Source of the DNA: SP5GCR1 sp965199685
GTDB taxonomy: Bacteria; Pseudomonadota; Gammaproteobacteria; Poriferisulfidales; Oxydemutatoraceae
Length of the DNA stretch: 64,000 nucleotides
Assembly (NCBI GenBank): GCA_965199685.1
Contig: OZ241323.1
Coordinates: 1,054,001 to 1,118,000 of the forward strand
Direction: 5' to 3'
A program made the translations under genes and the position numbers. Shown in pieces: positions 8,149 through 21,800 of the stretch. Each line of letters begins with the position of its first letter. Within the stretch, counting starts at the first letter, position 1. A model generated the notes under the pieces. That model searched no databases. It was not told where the DNA came from and saw only the letters and a program-made list of their open reading frames with translations.

Positions 8149-8377
8149 GTAATCTTCCTATGAATGTAAAACCTTGATATTAGCTTGAATGTCTTGTGCG
8201 GTGAGATGCAAATGGACGAACGGTAGTAAATATGGCAATGAACGGAGAAGAATGATTCGGCACTGGACTTGTGCAGATACGACAGGACTGTTGAAAAATA
8301 GTGTAGAACTATAACTTAAATTTAATGGCGCGTAGCGGTTGAGTTTGGACAGAACGGTACTTTAGGGAGGATATGTG
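8149..8377. other. Non-coding stretch upstream of the PBECR2-like gene
   Basis: No gene is supportable. One isolated MITE-type end, GGACTGTTGAAAAATAGTG, lies at about 8281-8299. The leader of the nuclease-like gene lies at 8149-8200. Otherwise nothing recognisable. Confidence 0.5.
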
Positions 8378-8475
8378 GGGTTGTTGAAAAAGTGATATTC
8401 CTCTCCTTTGGAGGGGAATGTACCAATGCAGACACTTTTTCAACAGTCCCATGTTAGCCCTCCCCTACGGTAGGT
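8378..8475. mobile_element. MITE-like element, minimal copy (about 75 bp)
   Basis: GGGGTTGTTGAAAAAGTG (from about 8378) and CACTTTTTCAACAGTCCC (to about 8452) are near-perfect terminal inverted repeats around a core with the CTCCTTTGGAGG hairpin. It is directly followed by 'atgttagccctcccctacgg', the palindrome arm that also flanks copy 1. No coding capacity. This is the smallest clean copy of the family in the window. Confidence 0.75.
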
Positions 8476-8540
8476 GACCGTAAATTGGGTGAATGAATGG
8501 ATTGTTTGTGCAGACGAAACGCGCTTGGGCGGATATGCAA
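8476..8540 (+). repeat. Dispersed repeat copy next to the dnaQ 3' end
   Basis: The GTAAATTGGGTGAATGAATG block and the following 'cagacgaaacgcgcttggg' match the segment at 1859-1920. It ends about 16 bases from the dnaQ stop codon. Confidence 0.6.
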
Positions 8541-8555
8541 ATCCTCCCCTGCGGT

Positions 8556-9236
8556 TTAATGTTTTGCGAATGTTTCGCAAAACTGCTCATGGCGGCGCAA
8601 TTCATCTTCGGTCGCTTCAATCACTATCAAACCCTCGTCGGATAAGACTCCCTCATCGTTTGCGGTGGCAACTTCACCCCTATCAACTTTCGCTTCACCA
8701 GCAAAAGATATACTCGTCTGCCCGCTCGTCATAGCTAAATAAACCTGTGCCAATAAATCCGCATCTATTAACGCACCGTGCAACTTACGATGACTTCTAT
8801 CAATCTGATAATAATCGCTGAGCGCATTCAAAGCATAAGACGAACCAATATGAACCGTTTTAGCGAATTCCAATGTGTCAACGATGGTGCAACCCGTCTC
8901 CTGTATAAAAGTGCCACGATTAAGACGCGCCAACTCGGCATCCAGAAAGCCTAAATCAAATGGCGCATTATGCATCAACACCTCGCTACCTTTAACGAAT
9001 TCCAAAAATTTATCGCACACATTGCCAAATAACGGACTCCCCTTGAGCATCTCCCAAGTATAGCCGTGCACTCGCCGTGCACCCTCTTCCACCTCACGCT
9101 CAGGATTCACTTTAGAGTAAAAAGTCTGCTCGCCAATATTGCGACCTATGATCTCAACGCACCCTATCTCCAAAATCCGATGCCCATCTTTGACCTCAAG
9201 CCCAGTCGTCTCGGTATCCAATGCGATCTGTCTCAT
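8556..9236 (-). CDS. dnaQ: DNA polymerase III epsilon subunit (3'-5' proofreading exonuclease)
   Basis: 226 residues. The DEDDh exonuclease motifs are complete: ExoI DTETTGL (D7, E9), ExoII HNAPFDLGFLDAEL (D94) and ExoIII HGALIDADLLAQVYL (H153, D158). EIGCVEI, RRVHGYT and ALNALSDYYQI are further epsilon landmarks. The protein removes mispaired 3' nucleotides during replication as part of the Pol III core. After the exonuclease domain (about 1-175) a variable tail follows and ends RRHEQFCETFAKH, as expected for the segment that contacts the alpha subunit. An ideal AGGAGG (9242-9247) lies 5 bases before the ATG. In many proteobacteria dnaQ sits beside rnhA, which is not seen here. Confidence 0.93.
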   Translation of the reverse strand: MRQIALDTETTGLEVKDGHRILEIGCVEIIGRNIGEQTFYSKVNPEREVEEGARRVHGYTWEMLKGSPLFGNVCDKFLEFVKGSEVLMHNAPFDLGFLDAELARLNRGTFIQETGCTIVDTLEFAKTVHIGSSYALNALSDYYQIDRSHRKLHGALIDADLLAQVYLAMTSGQTSISFAGEAKVDRGEVATANDEGVLSDEGLIVIEATEDELRRHEQFCETFAKH

Positions 9237-9297
9237 TATTGCCTCCTGTGTGTGAATGTTAGATTTAGTAAATGATTGTTAATTGTGCGAATTAAAT

Positions 9298-9345
9298 GAG
9301 CATTATATACACCGGCAAGCAGGATTTCTATTTTTCTTTTTCAAT
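9298..9345 (-). repeat. Short dispersed repeat with TATAAT box upstream of dnaQ
   Basis: 'gagcattatata' followed by 'ccggcaagcaggatttcta' resembles 'gagcattatatatg' and 'tcggcaagcaaaacttcta' at 63099-63137, and more weakly 61294-61335. On the minus strand each copy gives TATAAT followed by TGCTCAT. In every case it lies 60-115 bases ahead of a minus-strand gene, so it may carry a promoter -10 box. Confidence 0.45.
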
Positions 9346-9445
9346 ATTAAAACCCCCTTGTTACGCTGTTTGTTGGTGTTGCAATAAGACGGCGATTCTA
9401 TTCCACCTGACACTCCTCCACAGGAAGGGAATAATTGAGTGTGTG
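9346..9445. repeat. Degenerate hairpin repeat at the 3' end of the giant gene
   Basis: 'ctgtttgttggtgttgcaat', then 'aagacggcgattctatt', is a decayed relative of the CCGTTTG...CAAACGG stem followed by 'cggttctatt' in MITE-like copy 1 (5064-5098). It reaches nearly to the stop codon of the giant gene. No gene is seen. Confidence 0.4.
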
Positions 9446-12400
9446 CTATTGCAACGGGCCTTCCAAAAATACTTTGACTCGAATTCGGATGGCATCCACT
9501 TCATGTGATATTAGTATGGTAGTATCTTGATGAGTTCCAGCTTGAGATGTCACTCGCACTATAACCGTCGTATTTGTGTCTCTATTCAGTGTGATCTGCT
9601 GACGTGCTTGCCCGAGCATCTTCGCAGTATCAGCTGAAATCTCTGTCTTGGCGATTTGGATTGTCGCTTCGCTATGCGTTGCGGTCGTGTTTATCAAAAC
9701 TGTTTCTAAATCATTGCCGACTTTTGCTGTGTATTGAGTTCTAGTTGTAGCAAAGTCTGGCATCAATCTTATAGTGCCACCGTCACTTACTATCTCCAGT
9801 GCTGCCAAACTGGCATCAGTGCTAGGCAGACGTTCTATTGCAACGGTATACTCCTCTTCGGTAGTTCCATCTTGCGCAGTTACTCGGATGATAATGGTCG
9901 TCGCTACTTCATCCAATGTAATCTGCTCCTGTGCTTGCCCGAGCATCTTCGCAGTGCCAGCTAAAATCTCTGTCTTGGCGATTTGAATTGTCGCTTCACT
10001 ATGCGTTGCGGTCGTGTTTATCAAAATTGTTTCTAAATCATTGCCGACTTTTGCTGTATACTCAGTTCTAGTTGTAGCAAAGTCTGGCATCAATTTTATC
10101 GTGCCGCTGTCACTTACTATCTCCAGTGCTTCCAAACTGGCATCAGTGCTCAAACGTTCTATTGCAACGGTATACTCCTCTTCGGTAGTTCCATCTTGCG
10201 CAGTTACTCGGATGATGATGGTCGTCGCTACTTCATTCAATGTGATCTGCTGACGTGCTTGCCCGAGAATCTTCGCAGTATCAGCTGAAATCTCTGTCTT
10301 GGCGATTTGGATTGTCGCTTCGCTATGCGTTGCGGTCGTGTTTATCAAAATTGTTTCTAAATCATTGCCGACTTTTGCTGTATACTCGGTTCTAGTTGTA
10401 GCAAAGTCTGGCACCAATCTTATCGTGTCGCCGTCACTTACTATCTCCAGTGCTGCCAGACTGGCATCAGTGCTAGGCAGACGTTCTATCGCAACGGTAT
10501 ACTCCTCTTCGGTAGTTCCATCTTGCGCAATTACTCGGATGATAATGGTCGTTGCTGCTTCATCTAATATGATCTGCCCCTGTGCTTGCCCGAGCATCTT
10601 CGCAGTATCAGCTAAAATCTCTGTCTTGGCGATTTGGATTGTCGCTTTGCTATGTGTTGCTGTCGTGTTTATAAAAACTGTTTCTAAATCATTGCCAACT
10701 TTTGCTGAATATTCAGTTTTAGTTGTAGCAAAGTCTGGCACCAATTTTATCGTGCCGCTGTCACTTACTATCTCCAGTGCTGCCAGACTGGCATCAGTGC
10801 TAGGCAGACGTTCTATCGCAACGGTATACTCCTCTTCGGTAGTCCCATCTTGTGCAATTACTCGGATGATAATGGTCGTTGCTGCTTCATCTAATATGAT
10901 CTGCCCCTGTGCTTGCCCGAGCATCTTCGCAGTATCAGCTGAAATCTCTGTCTTGGCAATTTGGATTGTCGCTTCGCTATGCGTTGCTGTCGTGTTTATC
11001 AAAACTGTTTCTAAATCATTGCCGACTTTTGCTGTGTATTGAGTTCTAGTTGTAGCAAAGTCTGGCATCAATTTTATCGTGCCGCCATCACTTACTATTT
11101 CCAATGCTGCCAAACTGGCATCAGTGCTAGGCAGACGTTCTATCGCAACGGTATACTCCTCTTCGGTAGTTCCATCTTGTGCGATTACTCGGATGATAAT
11201 GGTCGTCGCTACCCGATCCAATGTGATCTGCTGCTGTGCTTGCCCGAGCATCTTCGCAGTACCAGCTAAAATCTCTGTCTTGGCGATTTGAATTGTCGCT
11301 TCGCTATGCGTTGCTGTCGTGTTTATAAAAATTGTTTCTAAATCATTGCCGACTTTTGCTGAATATTCAGTTCTAGTTGTAGCAAAGTCTGGCACCAATT
11401 TTATAGTGCCACTGTCACTTACTATCTCCAGAGCTGTCAAACTGGCATCAGTGCTAGGCAAACGTTCTATCGCAACGGTATACTCCTCTTCGGTAGTTCC
11501 ATCTTGTGCAGTTACTCGGATGATAATGGTCGTTGCCGCTTCATCTAATGTGATCTGCTGCTGTGCTTGCCCGAGCATTTTCACAGTTTCATTTGCAATC
11601 TCTGTCTTGGCGATTTGGATTGTCGCTTCGCTATGCGTTGCTGTCGTGTTTATAAAAATTGTTTCTAAATCATTGCCGACTTTTGCTGAATATTCAGTTC
11701 TAGTTGTAGCAAAGTCTGGCACCAATTTTATCGTGCCGCCGTCACTTACTATTTCCAATGCTGCCAAACTGGCATCAGTGCTCAAACGTTCTATCGCAAC
11801 GGTATACTCCTCTTCGGTAGTTCCATCTTGCGCAATTACTCGGATGATAATGGTCGTTGCTGCTTCATCTAATGTGATCTGCTCCTGTGCTTGCCCAAGC
11901 ATCTTCGCAGTGCCAGCTAAAATCTCTGTCTTGGCGATTTGAATTGTCGCTTCGCTATGCGTTGCTGTCGTGTTTATAAAAATTGTTTCTAAATCATTGC
12001 CGACTTTTGCTGAATATTCAGTTCTAGTTGTAGCAAAGTCTGGCATCAATCTTACAGTGCTGCCGTCACTTACTATCTCCAGTGCAGCCAGACTGGCATT
12101 GGTGCTAGGCAGACGTTCTATTGCAACGGTATACTCCTCTTCGGTAGTTCCATCTTGCGCAATTACTCGGATGATAATGTTCGTCGCTACTTGATCCAAT
12201 GTGATCTGCTCCTGTGCTTGCCCGAGCATCCTCGCAGTATCCTCCATAATCTCTACCTTGGCAATTTGGATTGTCGCCTCGCTATGTGTTGCCGTCGCAT
12301 TTATCAAAACTGTTTCTAAATCATTGCCGACTTTTGCTGAATACTCGGTTCTAGTTGTGGCAAAGTCTGGCACCAATTTTATAGTGCCACTTTCACTTAC

Positions 12401-12800
12401 TATCTCCAGAGCTGTCAAACTGGCATCAGTGCTAGGCAAACGTTCTATCGCAACGGTATACTCCTCTTCGGTAGTTCCATCTTGTGCAATTACTCGGATG
12501 ATGATGGTCGTCGTCGTTGCTTCATCCAATGTGATCTGCTCCTGTGCTTGCCCGAGCATCTTGGGAGTATCATTTACAATCTCTGCCTTGGCGATTTGGA
12601 TTGTCGCCTCGCTATGCGTTGCTGTCGTGTTTATCAAAACTGTTTCTAAATCATTGCCGACTTTTGCTGTATACTCGGTTCTAGTTGTAGCAAAGTCTGG
12701 CACCAATTTTATAGTGCCACTTTCACTTACTATCTCCAGAGCTGTCAAACTGGCATCAGTGCTCGGCAGACGTTCTATCGCAAAAGTATATTCTTGTTTA
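9446..12800 (-). repeat. Ten tandem cadherin-like beta-sandwich repeats (C-terminal)
   Basis: Ten units of 324-330 bp (about 109 residues) start near 12,760, 12,430, 12,100, 11,780, 11,450, 11,120, 10,797, 10,470, 10,145 and 9,815 on the minus strand. The pattern is STDASLxALEIVSDxGTIKL, then PDFATTRTEYSAKVGNDLET, INTTATHSEATIQIAK, MLGQAQxQITL and IIIRVxAQDGTTEEEYTVAI. It fits the cadherin-like beta-sandwich family found in bacterial surface proteins. Units are highly alike, which implies recent expansion or homogenisation. Two junctions lost the LP linker residues (ERLSTDA rather than ERLPSTDA). The last unit breaks from consensus after IVRVTSQAG and ends ISHEVDAIRIRVKVFLEGPL. Confidence 0.88.
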
Positions 12801-15800
12801 GTGCTGTCCTGTGTGGTTACTATAATCGTAACAGTCGTTATACCGTCTTCCTCCAGCGGAATTTCTTCACTTACTTCGCCGCTACGCTTGTCGGTAAAAT
12901 AGTCAGTGCTTTCGTCATCCTTTGCTTTAGTAATTGAGATAGTTGCCATGTCATTGATGACATACGGCCTTAGCTGAATCCCGGTGGTATATGGAACTGT
13001 AACATCATAGTCAAACAGTAAAGATGAGAAAGGTTGGCTACCGAATATATTGGCATTATCCTGCTCTTTGTCATCTATCACAAAGAGCACGGTACTCAAA
13101 CCCACATTACTACGACCAGGTTGACTGAGTAACAATGCACTGCAAAGCGGCAGTGGTGTTTCTAAATCGACATCACAAGCAGGGTTGGTGTTATCATCAC
13201 TTCTGGTATAGCGCAGTGCAGGATAACTGATTGCATTACCGAAATCCCAATCGACTGTACTCCAATTCGCATAAATACCGATTGCAGACTCAGGCGTTTT
13301 CAATTCAATACTAGTTTTGGCTTCGGTATTGGTCGTAATACCACTATTGACCGTGCTATCCCAATAGCTAGATTCGACCATACTGGTTGACCCAGCAGCA
13401 ACCAGGCCGCCTGCCGTGCCGCCACCTCCAGTAATAAGCCCATATGTATAACTGTTTCTTATTAATCCTGCGTTATCGGCTACTAAACCACCAGCACGAT
13501 TCCGTGTACTGTCCTGCGTACAACTTGCAGATCTGCTTACCGTACCCGATGCATAGCTATTGATGATTTCACTACCTATGAAATTCTCAGCAACCAAACC
13601 ACCTACATCACAAGCACCACTCACATCACCTGCCGCATAGCTATTTCTAATTTTGCCTCTGTTGTTGCCAACCAAACCACCTACCAATAGCGTATTGGTA
13701 GATGTCGTCATCACATTCGCATAGCTGTTGACAATAATGCCAGTCGCAGAGTCATCGCCATCGTTAAGCGCAATCAATCCACCTAGGCTATGCTGTGTCC
13801 CAGTAACTTTGCCACCTTGCACATAGCTATTGACGATATCACCTTTGTTTTGTGCAACCAAACTAGCTACATAGCCTCTGCCTTTAATATCGACATCTGA
13901 TATACCAACATTCTCTATTCTGGCATCTCCCGACAGTGCTGCAAATAATCCGATATACGCATCGTCAATCGTATCTCTATTTATTTGCAAATTAGAAATC
14001 TTGTAATTGTTGCCATTGAATGTGGTGGCAAACGGTGCATCGCTGCTTCCTATGGGCAACCAACCAGTATCTGCATCATCCGTAGAGTCATCCACCGTCC
14101 ATTCATTTCTGTTTGACATCACATCTATATAGCTTTGAGTAGTTGTGAAATCCAAGTCTCTTGATAGCTCGTAGCCGATACAGGTATCGTTAGGGCAACC
14201 CAGAATGATTTTATCTGTAATAATATTGTCCGATCCGGGATTTATTCCATAACCACTACCATCCGCTTGATAACGCATCGCATCCAGATCTTCTAGATAA
14301 TAAATATCTATCAAACCGTTCTCGTTACCGTCTACATTTATAGGAAACGGACCTATGTTATATTCGTTGCTATACCCTTGTCCATCGATATGGTTCACTC
14401 TTACTCGATAGCGGATTGTATTAGAAGAATTAAGCGGTATTGTGGCAATAGAACTGGTAGAGTCGTTTGTCCAGTCAATATCAACTTTATCTCGCTTCTG
14501 CCATCGATATGTAAATGTACCGGCACCATCCGGGTCTTTTGCACTAGAAGTGATGCTCAATGAAGTAGGCCTGACATTTAATTTCAGTTGTGGCTCATCG
14601 TTATCGATTTTGGTAGCAATGAGTCTAAGTTCAGTGGAAGCGAGGGTAAAACCATCGTCAACCGTTATCGTATAGACGATGCCCTGTGTCGCCTTGTCGG
14701 CTGCCACGAAGTCTGGAGGTACCACAACCGTAAAAGACGCAGTTGTAGCTTGTCTTCGGCTAATCTCTATATCCCTCGGTTGTATAAAATAACCATAATT
14801 CCCACTGCCTTTAGCAACCTCAATATCTACGCTAACAGAATCTCCTTCATTCACGCTACTGCTGGCAGCAGGCATACTACTGAAATTAACAATCTCAACG
14901 GGATTCTCTGGAGTTACCCCTATGTTCAAAGTATAAACGACATCTTCCACCGTAATCGTCAGTTCTTCGAATGCACCCTCTCGTAGCAGGATGTCAGCAC
15001 TTAACTCACCACTAGTCTTGTCGGCAAAATAATTGATGGAGGTTTCGTCTCCTGCTTTGATGATTGAAATTGCCGCAGTGCTATTGATAGCATACAGTCT
15101 TAATTGAATCTTTGAGGTATTTGGAAGTATCACATCATAGTCAAACACTAAAGATGAAAAAGGTTGGTTGATAAATATATCATTGTTATCCTGTTCTTCG
15201 CTGTCTATCACGAAAAATAAGGCACTCAATCCTTCATTGCGATCAGGTTGATCAAATAGTAAGGTACCGCAGCGCGGCAAAGCTGTATCAGGATCTGTAT
15301 CACAAGCATCGCTATCGCTATCGTTATAGCGCAATGCAGGATAACTCATTGTATTACCGAAATCCCAATCGGCAGTGCTCCAATTCCTATAAATACCGCT
15401 GGCATCAGTCGGCGATTGAAGTTCTGCCGTCGTCTTGCCACTTTCTATGTCAGGTCCGTTGCTGTTGACTTCCTTATCCCAATAGCTATGGGTGATACTG
15501 TTATTATTTATTATTCTACCGATCATGCCTACACCATTCATAGAAGATTTACCTGCAGCATAGCTATTCATTACATCGGAGTTATCATTAAAACCGACCA
15601 GGACACCTATATCTCTATTAGCTATGATGCTACATGTCTCGCTTATAATCTTCAAGTCAACCATCGCATAGCTGTCTTTAATTGTACTGATGTTATTCGG
15701 ATCATCTCGGTTAGCGGTAAATTGACTGCCGACCAAGCCGCCCAATCGACAATAACCACTCACATTACCCAACGCATAGCTGTTATGGACTTTGGCACCG

Positions 15801-18800
15801 TTTACAGTTCCTCCGACTAAGCCACCCACGGTATGTGAATTGGCGGTAGCAGTTGATTGGGCTCGTACCTCGCCGTGCACGAAACTATAAGCAATGTTGC
15901 CAATACTATCATCACTACCGTCATTTCTACCTACCAAACCACCTATCAAAGTAGGGGTTGTCACGCTATTGCCAATTCCCTCTACATCGGCATTGATTAC
16001 ACCACTGTTCAATATCGTACCTTCATTGATGCCAGCAAGACTGCCGATATTTTGTAGCGCGGCTGACATTGAACTTCTAATCGTAGCGTCTCTCAAGATT
16101 AGATTCTGAACTTTGCCATTCACATCTATAACATCAAATAAGCCTATATCACTCTCAGTACTATTATTAATTTGCAAATTGGCTATCATATAACCGTTCC
16201 CTTCAAATTCCGTGTTCAATCCACTAGGCAGCCAGCCGGTATCTGCGATATCGTCAAAGTCTGCCACCGTCCACTCGTCTTTATTACGCATTGCGTCGAG
16301 ATAACTTTGTGCCGTAATGAAATCTAAATCTCTACGCAACTCGTATCCCGAGCAAGTTTCTGTGTTACCGACTAGCTGACAACCTCGCGTGACTCTGACT
16401 GCTACACTGCTCGTGGTATAACCAGTGCCGTCGCTTTGATAACGCACCGTATCCAAATCTTCCAAATAGTAGATATCTATCAAACCGTCATCGTCATCGT
16501 CTATGTCAGCTCTATAAGGGCCTAAAGTGCGAGCAAAAGTATAGTCTTGCATGTCAGTGTAGCTTACTCGCACACGATAGCGAAAACTACTTGCGTCTTG
16601 TGATGGTACCGCATAGCTGTTAGACATGATCGAAGTCAACACCCAATCCTCACTGTCTATGCTACGAAATTCCCAAGCATAATTGGCTACACCATCACCG
16701 TCGGGATCGCTTGCCACCGTCTTTATATTTATCGTCGATGTGGTCACCATTGCTGTAAAGCTCGGATCACCGTTGTTAACCTTTACCACGATAATAGTCT
16801 CAGTGGCACTGCTTATAGAAAAACCATCGTTGACAGTCAATTTTATTAAAGTACCTTGCCTCAATACGCTGCGTGATACAAAATCTACAGGAATATTAAA
16901 ACTTAAAGTAGAACTTGTGATTTGAGACTCAGATACACCTGCTAGCAAAGAAGCCGGTTCTGCAGTCCATCGGTAATTATAATTACTGCTTACGCCTCCT
17001 TCAATTGTTGCATTTATGTTAATCTTCTCTCCTTCTTTTACCGTATCACGATCACTGCTTATATCGGTCACTTCTATCGGTGTTGCATTGTTATTGACGA
17101 TAAAGCGATAAACAGCCATATCAGATTCCCCGGAGTCTTCTGTGACGCGAATTAACACAGTTGTCCTTCCTAACGAGATAGGAATCGACTCACTTAACTC
17201 GCCACTGTGCTTGCCGGCAAAATAATTGATGGAACTCTCATCTCCTGATTTAGCAATTGAAATAATCTCGCCATTAGGATTAACACCATAAGGCAATAAT
17301 TGAATCGAAGTCTTATCGATTATGGTTATTGTGTAATCAGATACCGAAAGAGAGAACGGCTTATCAAATATCATTTCATCCAAAGCTTCGCCGTCGGCGT
17401 AGAAAAGCACTCCGCTCAGTCCTGTATTTCCTTGACCTAGCAATATACCATTGCACAGCGGCAGTTCAGTATCAGGGTTGGAATCGCACGCTGGTTTGCC
17501 AAGGATATCGGTTGCCATAGTGTACCTAACTATCGGATAGTGTTCTGAGCTACCGAAATCCCAATCGTCTATACTCCAATTTGCATAGATGCCGACTGCC
17601 GACTCAGGCGTTTTCAATTCAGTGCTAGTCTTGGCTTCAGTATTAGTAGTAATACCGCTATTGACCGTGCTGTCCCAATAACTAGACTCAACCGTGCCGG
17701 TTGCTCCAACAGCAACCAAGCCCCCTGCCGTACCGCCACCCTCAGTAATAAGCCCGTATGTATAACTGTTCCTTATTAATCCTGCGTTATCGGCTACTAA
17801 ACCACCAGCACGATTCCGTGTACTATCCTGCGTACAGCTCGCGGATCTGCTTACCGCACCCGATGCATAGCTATTGATGATTTCACCGCCTGTGAAATTC
17901 TCAGCAACCAAACCGCCTACATCGCAGGCATTACTGACATCACCTGCCGCATAGCTATTTCTAATCTTACCCTTGTTGTTGCCAACCAAACCACCTACCA
18001 ATAGCGTATTGGTAGATGTTGTCATCACATTCGCATAGCTGTTGATGATAATGCCAGTCGCAGAGTCATCGCTATCGTTAATCGCAACTAATCCGCCTAG
18101 GCTATGTTGATCTCCAGCAACTCTCCCTTGCACATAGCTATTGACGATAGCACCCTTGTTTTGCGCAACCAAGCTGCCTACATAGCCGCTGCCTTCAATA
18201 TCAACATCCGATATACCAACATTCTCTATCCTGGCATCTCCCGACAGTGCTGCAAATAATCCGATATACGCATCGTCAATCGTATCTCTATTTATTTGCA
18301 AATTAGAAATCCTATTATTGTTGCCGTTGAATGTAGTTGCAAACGGGTCATCGCCGCTTCCTATAGGTAGCCAACCGGTATCCGCGTTGTCTGTCGAGTC
18401 ATCCACCGTCCATTCGTCTTTGTTTGACATCGCATCAATATAGCTACCGTCTGCATCAAAATCCAAGTCTCTTGATAGCTCATAGCCGATACAGGGATCG
18501 TTAGGACAACCCAAAATGATTTTATCCGCAGTAATATTATCCGATCCAGGATTTATTCTATAGCCACTACCATCCGCTTGATAACGCATTGCATTCAGAT
18601 CTTCTAGATAATAAATATCTATCAGGCCGTTGCTGTTGCCGTCTACATCTATAGGAAACGGACCTATGGTATATTCGTTGCCATACCCTTGTCCATCGAT
18701 ATGATTTACTCTCACGCGATAGCGGATTGTGCTAGGAGAATTAGGTGGTATTATGGCAATAGAGCTGGTAGAGGCGTTTGTCCAGTCCATATCAACTTTA

Positions 18801-21800
18801 TCTCGCTTCTGCCATCGATATGTAAATGTACCGGCACCATCTGGATCACTCACACTAGAAGTGATGCTCAATGAATTAGCACTAACATTCAATTCCAGTT
18901 GTGGTTGACCGTTATTGATTTTGTTGACTTCCAGTGTAATGCTTTTCGTCGCTATATTGCGACCGTTGTCTACCGATACAGCATAAGTGACATTCTGTGA
19001 TGTCACCTCACTTTCAATCAAATCCACAGGAATTTGAATGCTTATGATAGATGTGTCTCCTGACCTTCGGAGTAGTTCGGTTGCGTCTTGCGACCACGAA
19101 TACTCATAAAAGGCATTATCGCCGCCAACCTGTGCGGTGATAGTGTCTCCTTCATTCACCGGATCGCCAGGATGGGTAATATCAACCGTTATATCGTTAT
19201 CCGGAATCGTTCTGTTCACGGTAAGGTTATAAGTCGTAGGTTCGGTATCGATAACTGTCACTGTTAGATTCACCGGTGCATCTCCACGAGGCAACGATAT
19301 CTCTGCGCTTATGTCGCCGCTACGCCTGTTGATAAAATAGTCGGTGCCGGACGTATCTCCTGTCGTAACAATTGAAATAGGTGCAGTATCATTGATAGCG
19401 TATGGTCTTAGTTGAATCGTGGTGGTATAAGGAATCGTCACACTATAGTCAGACACTAATGACGAAAAAGGTTGGTTGATAAATATATTGTCATTATCTT
19501 GCTCCTCGCCGTCTATCACGAAAAATAAAGCACTCAATCCTGCGTTGCGACCAGGTTGACCAAATAGCAAGGTACCGCAGCGCGGCAACACCGTATCAGA
19601 ATCTGTATCACAAGCATCGCTATCGCTCTCGTTATAACGCAATGCAGGATAACTTGTCATATTACCGAAATCCCAATCGGCGATACTCCAATTCTCATAA
19701 ATACCGCTGGCATCAGTTGGTGATTGTAGTTCTGCCGTCGTCTTGCCGGTGACAATGTCAGGGCCTGTGCTGTTGACAGTCCTATCCCAATAACTGTCGG
19801 TGGCAGTGTGATTAAGCATACTATCACCAATCATGCCTATACCATTTATAGAAGATTGACCCGCTGCATAGCTATTGACTACATCCGAATTATTATCAAA
19901 GCCGACTAGCACACCTCTATCAGCCGTGATTCTACAGTTCCCACTCGCAGTCTCCAAGTTGACAATCGCATAGCTGTTTTCAATCGTACTAATTTTTCTA
20001 TTCGCCCTGTTGCGCACACCGGTAAATTGACTACCGACCAAGCCGCCCAATCGGCAATAACCACTCACACTACCCAACGCATAGCTGTTATAGACTCTGG
20101 CATTGTTTACAGTTCCTCCAACTAAGCCACCCACGGTATGTGAGTTGGCAGTAGCAGTTGATTGGGCTCTTACTTCGCCGTGTACGAAACTATAAACAAT
20201 GCTACCGATCTTGCCATCACTACCGTCATTTCTACCTACCAAACCACCTATCAGACTGGGGAATGTCACGCTATTGCCAACTCCTTCTACATCGGCATTG
20301 ATTACACCACTGTTTAATATCGCACCTTCGTTGGTACCGGCAAGACTGCCAGTGTCTTGTAGTGCGGTTGACATTGAACTTCTAATCGTAGCATCCATCA
20401 AGATCAGATTTTGAACTTTGCCGCGCACTTCTATAAAACCAAATAAGCCTACATTACTCTCAGTGCCATTGTTAATTTGCAAATTGGCTATCGTATAACC
20501 GTTCCCTTCAAATTCCGTGTTCAATTCACTAGGTAGCCAACCGGTATCCGCCGTATCGTCAAAGTCTGCCACTGTCCATCTGTCTTTATTACGCCTTACA
20601 TCAATATAACTTTGTGCCATAGTGAAATCTAAATCTCTACGCAACTCGTATCCTGAACAGGTTTCTGTATCATTCATTATTTGGCAACCTTGAGTGATTC
20701 GGACTGCTACACTGCTCGTGGTATAACCGGTGCCGTCGGCCTGATAACGCATCGCATTCAAATCTTCCAAATAGTAGATATCTATCAAACCGTCGTTATC
20801 GTCATCTATATCGGCCCTATATGGACCGAATACACGGTCAAAAGTATAGCCTTGCATATCAGTGTAGCTTATTCGTACACGATAGCGAAAACTACTTGCG
20901 TCTTGTGGCGGTACCGCATAGCTGTTAGATACGATCGAAGTCGATACCCAATCCTCATCGTCTATGTTGCGCAGTTCCCAAGCATAGTTCGCTACACCAT
21001 CACCGTCAGGGTCGCTTGCCACCGTCTCTATACTTATCATCGATGTAGTCACCACTTCTGCAAAGCTCTGATCACCGTTGTTAGCTTTTATCACGGTAAT
21101 GGTCTCAGTGGTACTGCTCATTGAAACACCATCGGCGACAGTCAGTTTGATTACGGCATCCTGCATTGACGCGTTACGGGATACAAAATCCATAGGGATA
21201 TAAAAACTTAGAGTAGGACTCGTGATCTGCGACTCAGATACAGCTGTTAGCAAAGAAGCCGGCTCTGCAGTCCATCGATAATTATAGTTACTGCTTAAGC
21301 CTCCTACAATCGTTGCATTTATGCTAATCTTCTCTCCTTCTCTCACCATATCACGATCACTACTTATATTGGTCACTTCTATCGGCGTTGCATCGTTGTT
21401 GACAACAAAGCGATAAACAGCCATATCAGATTCCCCGGAGTCTTCTGTGACGCGAATTAACACAGTTGTCCTTCCTATCAAAATAGAAATGGGCTCACTC
21501 AACTCACCACTGTGCTTGCCGGCAAAATAATCAGTGACAGTCTGATCCTCTGTTCTGGTGATTGAAATAATCTCACCATTAGGATTGATACCATAAGGCA
21601 ATAATTGAATCGAAGTCTTATCGATTATGGTTATTGTGTAATCAGATACCGAAAGAGAGAATGGCTTATCAAATATCATTTCATCCAAAGCTTCGCCGTC
21701 GGCGTAGAAAAACACACCGCTCAATCCTATATCTCCTTGACCTAGCAATATATTACTGCATGGCGGTAGTACAGTATCGGGCTTGGCATCGCACGCCGGT

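Noticed and set aside
9734..12902. Plus-strand open frames of up to 247 codons opposite the cadherin-like repeats
   Set aside because: They repeat with the same period as the minus-strand repeats and are explained by its codon composition; no start signals or independent similarity.
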